Assembly: GCA_903908015.1 (NCBI GenBank)
Contig: CAIVQI010000057.1
Span: 1-8,256, forward strand
Origin: an uncultured Bacteroidota bacterium
Lineage (GTDB): Bacteria; Bacteroidota; Bacteroidia; UBA7662
Direction: 5' to 3'
DNA: 8,256 nt
In this document: positions 4,561 to 8,256 of the stretch, piece after piece
How the letters are laid out: every line of letters starts with the position of its first letter
Position numbering within the stretch: position 1 is the stretch's first letter
Made by a program: the position numbers and the translations under genes
The notes under the pieces: model-generated
Seen by the model: the letters and a program-made list of their open reading frames with translations, nothing else
Database searches by the model: none
Told to the model about the DNA's origin: nothing

Positions 4561-7446
4561 TTGTCACCCTCTATTGAAGATTGTAGTCCACGCACGCACA
4601 TTCTGATCAAAAATGCGCGTTTGCACAACTTGAAAGGCATTGACTTGGCCATCCCGCGTGGTCAATTGGTGGTGGTGACCGGCCTGTCTGGCTCAGGAAA
4701 ATCCTCTCTTATTTTTGATACGCTGTATGCCGAGGGGCAACGCCGCTATGTGGAGAGCCTTTCGAGCTATGCCCGGCAGTTTTTCAACCGGATGAAGAAG
4801 CCAGAGGTCGACTACATCCATGGGATTTCACCGGCTGTGGCTATTGAGCAAAAAACCGGGGGGCGGAATCCGCGGTCGACCGTTGGCACCACCACGGAAA
4901 TATATGATTACCTAAAACTGTTGTTTGCCCGCATTGGGGAAACCCGTTCACCGGTAAGCGGCATGGTGGTCAAACGGCATACTGTAGATGAGGTGGTGGA
5001 AGAGATTTTATCGCAACCCGACGAGCAGACCTGTGAGATTCGCTGTCCGCTCGTGCGCCATGAACGCCGCAGTTTGTCAGATGAGTTTAAGGTACTGCTG
5101 CAAAAAGGCTTTTTGCGGGTGCGTATAGACGGGGTATTGTTCCGTATTGAGGATTGGCTTTCGGCGCATGGCAACGCTGCTGATGCTGCATCCGGTGCCC
5201 CAGCCAGGAAGGCATCAAATGGAAACGATAGGGCGGCTGGGGTAGATGGGGCGGCTGGGGTAGTAGGGACGGTAGAGGTGGTGGTGGACCGCATCACGAC
5301 TGACCGCAGTGATGAGGATCTTCGCTCACGATTGTCAGACTCCGTACAAACCGCATTTTTCGAGGGGCACGGCGCCTGTTTGCTCGATTGGGGAGCGCAA
5401 GTTGTGGCATACAGCGATCGATTTGAAGCGGATGGGATGGTGTTTGAAGAACCCTCAGTGAACCTCTTTAGCTTTTCCAACCCCTTTGGCGCCTGCCGCC
5501 GTTGTGAAGGATTCGGCACCATTCTGGGTGTTGACCCCGATCTGGTGGTGCCTGATAAAAGCCTTAGTGTCTATGATGGCTGCATCGCACCTTGGAAGGG
5601 CGAAAAAATGAGTGAATGGCTCAAACCCCTCCTCCGACATGGGGTCAAATTCGATTTCCCCATCCACAGGCCATTTCACTTGCTGAGCGATTCCGAGAAG
5701 GAACTGTTGTGGACCGGCAACAGCTGGTTTGAAGGACTCCATGCATTTTTTGCTTTTTTGGAGCGTGAGTCGTTCAAAATTCAATACCGGGTGATGTTGT
5801 CGCGCTACCGCGGACGTACGGTTTGTCCGGATTGCAAAGGAAGCCGGATTCGCCAGGATGCGGGTTATGTGTATCTGCCCACGGCCAACGGACACACCTC
5901 CATGAACCTCCCCGATCTCACGCTCCTGCCGGTCGACCAATCCCTGAGGTTCTTCAGTCAACTGAGCCTGCCGACTGCTTTGCAGCAACTTGCAGATCGA
6001 TTGCTGAAAGAGATCATCACCCGCCTTAATCTTTTGTGTGAAGTGGGACTGGGATACCTTACCCTTCATCGTCCTACCCAGACCTTATCTGGGGGCGAAT
6101 ACCAACGCATTCGCCTGGCTACTTCCTTGGGCAGCACCCTGGCCGGCAGTCTGTATATACTCGATGAGCCCAGTGTTGGATTGCATGCCCGCGATAGTGC
6201 GCGTCTGGTTGGGGTGTTGCGCCGTCTGCGCGATGCCGGCAACACCGTGGTGGTGGTGGAACACGACGAAACCATCATCCGGGCAGCCGATCATCTGATT
6301 GATATTGGCCCGGCCGCGGGCAGTGGAGGCGGGCAACTCATCTACCAAGGCGACTACCAAGGACTTTTGGCTTGTGCGGAGAGCCCAACTGGTGCCGCAC
6401 TCCGTGAATTGAAAACGAAACCCCATGCACCAGCCCGAACCCAATGGCAAAGCGGCATCACCATTCACGGCGCTCGCGCCCATAATTTGAAGAACCTGAC
6501 CATAAACCTCCCCCTACATTGCATCACCGTGATCACGGGGGTAAGTGGTTCGGGGAAATCAACCCTCATCAAACAAATCGCGTTTCCAGCGATGTTGCGC
6601 ATGCGGAACGAGTCGTCGGAAAAGGCAGGCGATCATGACCGTATTGAGGGACCCGTGCAGGCCCTTCAAATGATTGAATTGGTGCACCAAGACTCCATTG
6701 GCAAATCGAGCCGTTCCAATCCGGTAACCTACACCAAGGCCTACGATGGTATTCGTCAACTTTTCGCTGCTCAGCCGGCCAGTCAGGTGATGGGGCTGGC
6801 AGCATCCCATTTCTCATTTAATGTACCTGGTGGACGGTGCGAAACTTGCCAAGGTGAGGGAACTGTGACCATCAGTATGCAGTTTCTGGCCGACCTCACC
6901 CTACCTTGCGACGATTGTGGCGGCATGCGGTTCGGCCCGAGCGTTCTGGGAATACGGTACCGCGAAAAAACAATCTACGATGTATTGTGCATGACCGTCG
7001 ACGATGCGCTGTTGTTTTTCCACGACCAAAATTCGGTGGTTACACGCCTAAAACCTTTGTCGGATGTAGGACTAGGCTATATGTCGCTCGGGCAATCATC
7101 CAGTACCCTTTCGGGGGGCGAGGCGCAGCGCATGAAACTGGCCAGCTACCTCACCCATGGTCAGCAAGCACGGAATGCACTATTTATTTTCGACGAGCCC
7201 ACCACTGGGTTGCACTTTTATGATGTTAGAAAGTTGATGGAGGCGCTAAATGCCCTGCAAAAACAAGGCAATTCCATCTGGATCATCGAACATAACCCGG
7301 ATGTCATCCGTGCCGCGGATTGGGTGATCGACCTGGGGTCTGAAGGGGGTCGCGATGGAGGGAAATTGGTGTTCGAAGGGACGCCCGAGCAACTCATGGA
7401 CTGCCCAGAAAGTCATACAGGGCAACAGTTGCGGGGTCTCCAATGA
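4561..7446 (+). CDS. uvrA: UvrA-type excinuclease ABC subunit A (paralogue lacking the first CxxC)
   Basis: UvrA is the tandem ABC ATPase that scans DNA for lesions in nucleotide excision repair and loads UvrB. From the TTG at 4561 the product has 961 residues. Domain I has Walker A GLSGSGKSS (41-49), signature LSGGEYQRI (509-517) and Walker B LYILDEPS (531-538). Domain II has GVSGSGKST (660-668), LSGGEAQRM (850-858) and LFIFDEPT (874-881). The domain II zinc finger is intact: Cys760, 763, 783, 786 (C-x2-C-x19-C-x2-C). A CPDC pair is at 422-425. The first zinc module keeps only C312/C315; the preceding CxxC is replaced by a stretch without cysteine pairs. A Gly/Ala/Asp-rich insertion (about 202-237) interrupts the UvrB-binding region just before VEVVVDRI. 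Start choice: an ATG at 4444 is in frame but lies inside the divergent crp-like gene. TTG 4561 has AGGA about 9 nt upstream and gives a normal N-terminus; TTG 4519 is an alternative. It is probably a second UvrA rather than the housekeeping copy. Confidence 0.9.
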   Translation: MSPSIEDCSPRTHILIKNARLHNLKGIDLAIPRGQLVVVTGLSGSGKSSLIFDTLYAEGQRRYVESLSSYARQFFNRMKKPEVDYIHGISPAVAIEQKTGGRNPRSTVGTTTEIYDYLKLLFARIGETRSPVSGMVVKRHTVDEVVEEILSQPDEQTCEIRCPLVRHERRSLSDEFKVLLQKGFLRVRIDGVLFRIEDWLSAHGNAADAASGAPARKASNGNDRAAGVDGAAGVVGTVEVVVDRITTDRSDEDLRSRLSDSVQTAFFEGHGACLLDWGAQVVAYSDRFEADGMVFEEPSVNLFSFSNPFGACRRCEGFGTILGVDPDLVVPDKSLSVYDGCIAPWKGEKMSEWLKPLLRHGVKFDFPIHRPFHLLSDSEKELLWTGNSWFEGLHAFFAFLERESFKIQYRVMLSRYRGRTVCPDCKGSRIRQDAGYVYLPTANGHTSMNLPDLTLLPVDQSLRFFSQLSLPTALQQLADRLLKEIITRLNLLCEVGLGYLTLHRPTQTLSGGEYQRIRLATSLGSTLAGSLYILDEPSVGLHARDSARLVGVLRRLRDAGNTVVVVEHDETIIRAADHLIDIGPAAGSGGGQLIYQGDYQGLLACAESPTGAALRELKTKPHAPARTQWQSGITIHGARAHNLKNLTINLPLHCITVITGVSGSGKSTLIKQIAFPAMLRMRNESSEKAGDHDRIEGPVQALQMIELVHQDSIGKSSRSNPVTYTKAYDGIRQLFAAQPASQVMGLAASHFSFNVPGGRCETCQGEGTVTISMQFLADLTLPCDDCGGMRFGPSVLGIRYREKTIYDVLCMTVDDALLFFHDQNSVVTRLKPLSDVGLGYMSLGQSSSTLSGGEAQRMKLASYLTHGQQARNALFIFDEPTTGLHFYDVRKLMEALNALQKQGNSIWIIEHNPDVIRAADWVIDLGSEGGRDGGKLVFEGTPEQLMDCPESHTGQQLRGLQ
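5231..5268 (+). repeat. G-rich 18-bp tandem repeat inside uvrA with G-quadruplex pattern
   Basis: The 15-mer GGGCGGCTGGGGTAG occurs at 5231-5245 and again at 5249-5263, an 18-bp period that keeps the reading frame and encodes AAGVDG then AAGVVG. Five G-runs (5231-5233, 5239-5242, 5248-5251, 5257-5260, 5266-5268) are separated by exactly five bases each (CGGCT, TAGAT, CGGCT, TAGTA). This satisfies the G3+N1-7 quadruplex rule with one run to spare, on the coding strand and so in the mRNA. It lies within a low-complexity protein insertion. Confidence 0.8.
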
Positions 7447-7473
7447 AACCGAATTGATTTATTTTGTGGCTTC

Positions 7474-7516
7474 CATTCAGTCGACTCACTGATCAACTGA
7501 ATGTCCATATTTTTTT
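7474..7516 (+). terminator. Probable Rho-independent terminator after uvrA
   Basis: CATTCAGTCGA (7474-7484) pairs with TCAACTGAATG (7493-7503) in 10 of 11 positions (one C-A mismatch) around an 8-base loop. A run of seven T follows at 7510-7516, six bases after the stem. It lies 28 bp beyond the uvrA stop. The stem is AT-rich and the gap before the T-run is longer than ideal, so the call is moderate. Confidence 0.5.
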
Positions 7517-7626
7517 GGGGGGTGACTCCCTTAGGGACTGACCCTCTTAGGGACTGACCCTCTTAGGGACTGACCCTCTTAGGGACTGACCCTCTTAGGG
7601 ACCGACCCTCTTAGGGGGTGACCCTT
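7515..7626. repeat. 16-bp tandem array, seven units, each self-complementary
   Basis: The unit TTAGGGACTGACCCTC is repeated head to tail. Four copies are identical (7531-7546, 7547-7562, 7563-7578, 7579-7594) and a fifth (7595-7610) has one T-to-C change. Degenerate copies flank them: TTGGGGGGTGACTCCC (7515-7530, five changes) and TTAGGGGGTGACCCTT (7611-7626, three changes). Both outer copies share GGGGGTGAC. Each unit can fold as GGG-ACTGA-CCC, and each junction can fold as CCCT-CTT-AGGG, so RNA or single-stranded DNA would have two competing hairpin registers. There are no spacers, so it is not a CRISPR array. The 16-bp period breaks any reading frame, so it is non-coding. It occupies the middle of the 298-bp uvrA-comM intergenic region. 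Confidence 0.95.
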
Positions 7627-7659
7627 CAAAACACAAAATAATATGCTTGTTTCCGATTA

Positions 7660-7692
7660 TTGAAGGCTTCAAAAACCCGGTTTTGTTATAAT
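7660..7692 (+). promoter_or_regulatory. Two abutting 13-bp palindromes next to a TATAAT-like box
   Basis: TTGAAGGCTTCAA (7660-7672) and AAAACCCGGTTTT (7672-7684) are each perfect palindromes about one central base. They share base 7672 and have centres 12 bp apart. TATAAT follows at 7687-7692, 52 bp before the comM-like ATG. If TATAAT is a -10 element, the palindromes cover the spacer and -35 region, which is where a repressor or activator dimer pair would bind. Bacteroidota usually use a TAnnTTTG -7 box, which is not present here, so the promoter part is tentative. Confidence 0.35.
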
Positions 7693-7744
7693 AATGCCCC
7701 ATATTCAGCTGCTTCTCGTGTGAAAGCACGTTGTTTGCACTGAT

Positions 7745-8256
7745 ATGCTAACGGTTTTTGGCAGCGCCTTAGTGGGCATTGAAGCCATTCGAATACGGGT
7801 TGAAATTGACCTGCACCCCGGGGGTATTGGATATCATTTGGTGGGCCTGCCCGACAACGCCGTTCGGGAAGGATTGTACCGCATACAATCGGCCCTGCGC
7901 CACACAGGATATCCGATGAAGTACCAGAAATATGTGATCAATATGGCGCCGGCTGACCTACGCAAAGAAGGTGCAGCCTACGATTTATGCATTGCAACGG
8001 GCGTGCTGGCCATATCGGGCTACATCCCGGAAGGGGGTATTTCGAACTACATCATCATGGGTGAATTATCGCTCGACGGTCGCATCAGACCCGTACGGGG
8101 CGCCCTTTCTATGGCCCTTTCAGCCTCAGCTCAGGGTTTTAAGGGGATAATTCTACCCTTGGAGAACGCCCGTGAAGCGGCGCTTGCTGAGCACATTGCT
8201 GTTTATGGCCTCAGCCATCTGCGGGAGTTGATCAAATTTTTTCAAAATCCAGGGTC
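7745..8256 (+). CDS. comM: ComM/YifB family Mg-chelatase-like AAA+ ATPase, 5' part
   Basis: The open frame from ATG 7745 runs 170 codons to the window edge, so only the N-terminal domain (ChlI-like, ribosomal-S5-fold) is present; the AAA+ core lies beyond. Family hallmarks are clear: FGSALVGIEAIRIRVEIDL at the start, GLPDNAVREGLYRIQSAL (about 34-51), NMAPADLRKEGAAYDL (about 66-81) and GELSLDGRIRPVRGAL (about 106-121). ComM has been described as a hexameric helicase that drives branch migration of incoming DNA during natural transformation, and homologues (YifB) are widespread in bacteria. The usual DLPIA is DLCIA here. No Shine-Dalgarno sequence is visible before the ATG. It follows uvrA on the same strand but is separated by a likely terminator, a tandem array and a candidate promoter, so it is probably its own transcription unit. 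Confidence 0.93.
   Translation, partial: MLTVFGSALVGIEAIRIRVEIDLHPGGIGYHLVGLPDNAVREGLYRIQSALRHTGYPMKYQKYVINMAPADLRKEGAAYDLCIATGVLAISGYIPEGGISNYIIMGELSLDGRIRPVRGALSMALSASAQGFKGIILPLENAREAALAEHIAVYGLSHLRELIKFFQNPG

Noticed and set aside
5455..6069. 204-codon minus-strand open frame within uvrA
   Set aside because: It is a shadow of the strongly conserved uvrA frame and has no family features of its own.
7515..7626. CRISPR array or coding repeat
   Set aside because: Units are contiguous without unique spacers, and the 16-bp period shifts frame every unit with stops in the translation.

Overview
The window most likely comes from a member of the phylum Bacteroidota. This is inferred from the small stand-alone exosortase, a UvrA paralogue of the kind I associate with that phylum (its first zinc-binding CxxC is missing), and the near absence of Shine-Dalgarno sequences before the starts. 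I cannot place it below phylum level.

Left part (1-1676, minus strand): an ABC-2 type exporter operon, with an ATPase gene followed by a permease gene that runs off the left edge. A 146-bp divergent intergenic region with an imperfect inverted repeat separates it from a plus-strand pair (1823-3096). That pair encodes a secreted, cysteine-rich protein with a probable NlpC/P60- or CHAP-like Cys/His active site, followed by a multi-membrane-span exosortase/archaeosortase-family protein. The two genes overlap by ATGA, so they are probably translationally coupled. This is the least familiar gene pairing in the window and the best candidate for an undescribed system.

Middle (3077-4488, minus strand): a Crp/Fnr-family regulator, a membrane-anchored or exported single-domain rhodanese, and a thioredoxin, in transcription order. 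They look like a small sulfur or thiol-redox module. The thioredoxin and exosortase genes converge and overlap by 20 bp.

Right part (4561-8256, plus strand): a UvrA-type excinuclease ATPase divergent from the crp-like gene, then a 298-bp intergenic region, then the 5' part of a ComM/YifB gene (Mg-chelatase-like ATPase, branch migration in natural transformation). The intergenic region holds a terminator-like hairpin, a 7-copy 16-bp tandem array of self-complementary units, and two abutting 13-bp palindromes next to a TATAAT-like box. Inside uvrA, a low-complexity insertion is encoded by a G-rich 18-bp tandem repeat with five evenly spaced G-runs, a textbook G-quadruplex pattern. No RNA genes, insertion sequences or CRISPR arrays were seen.
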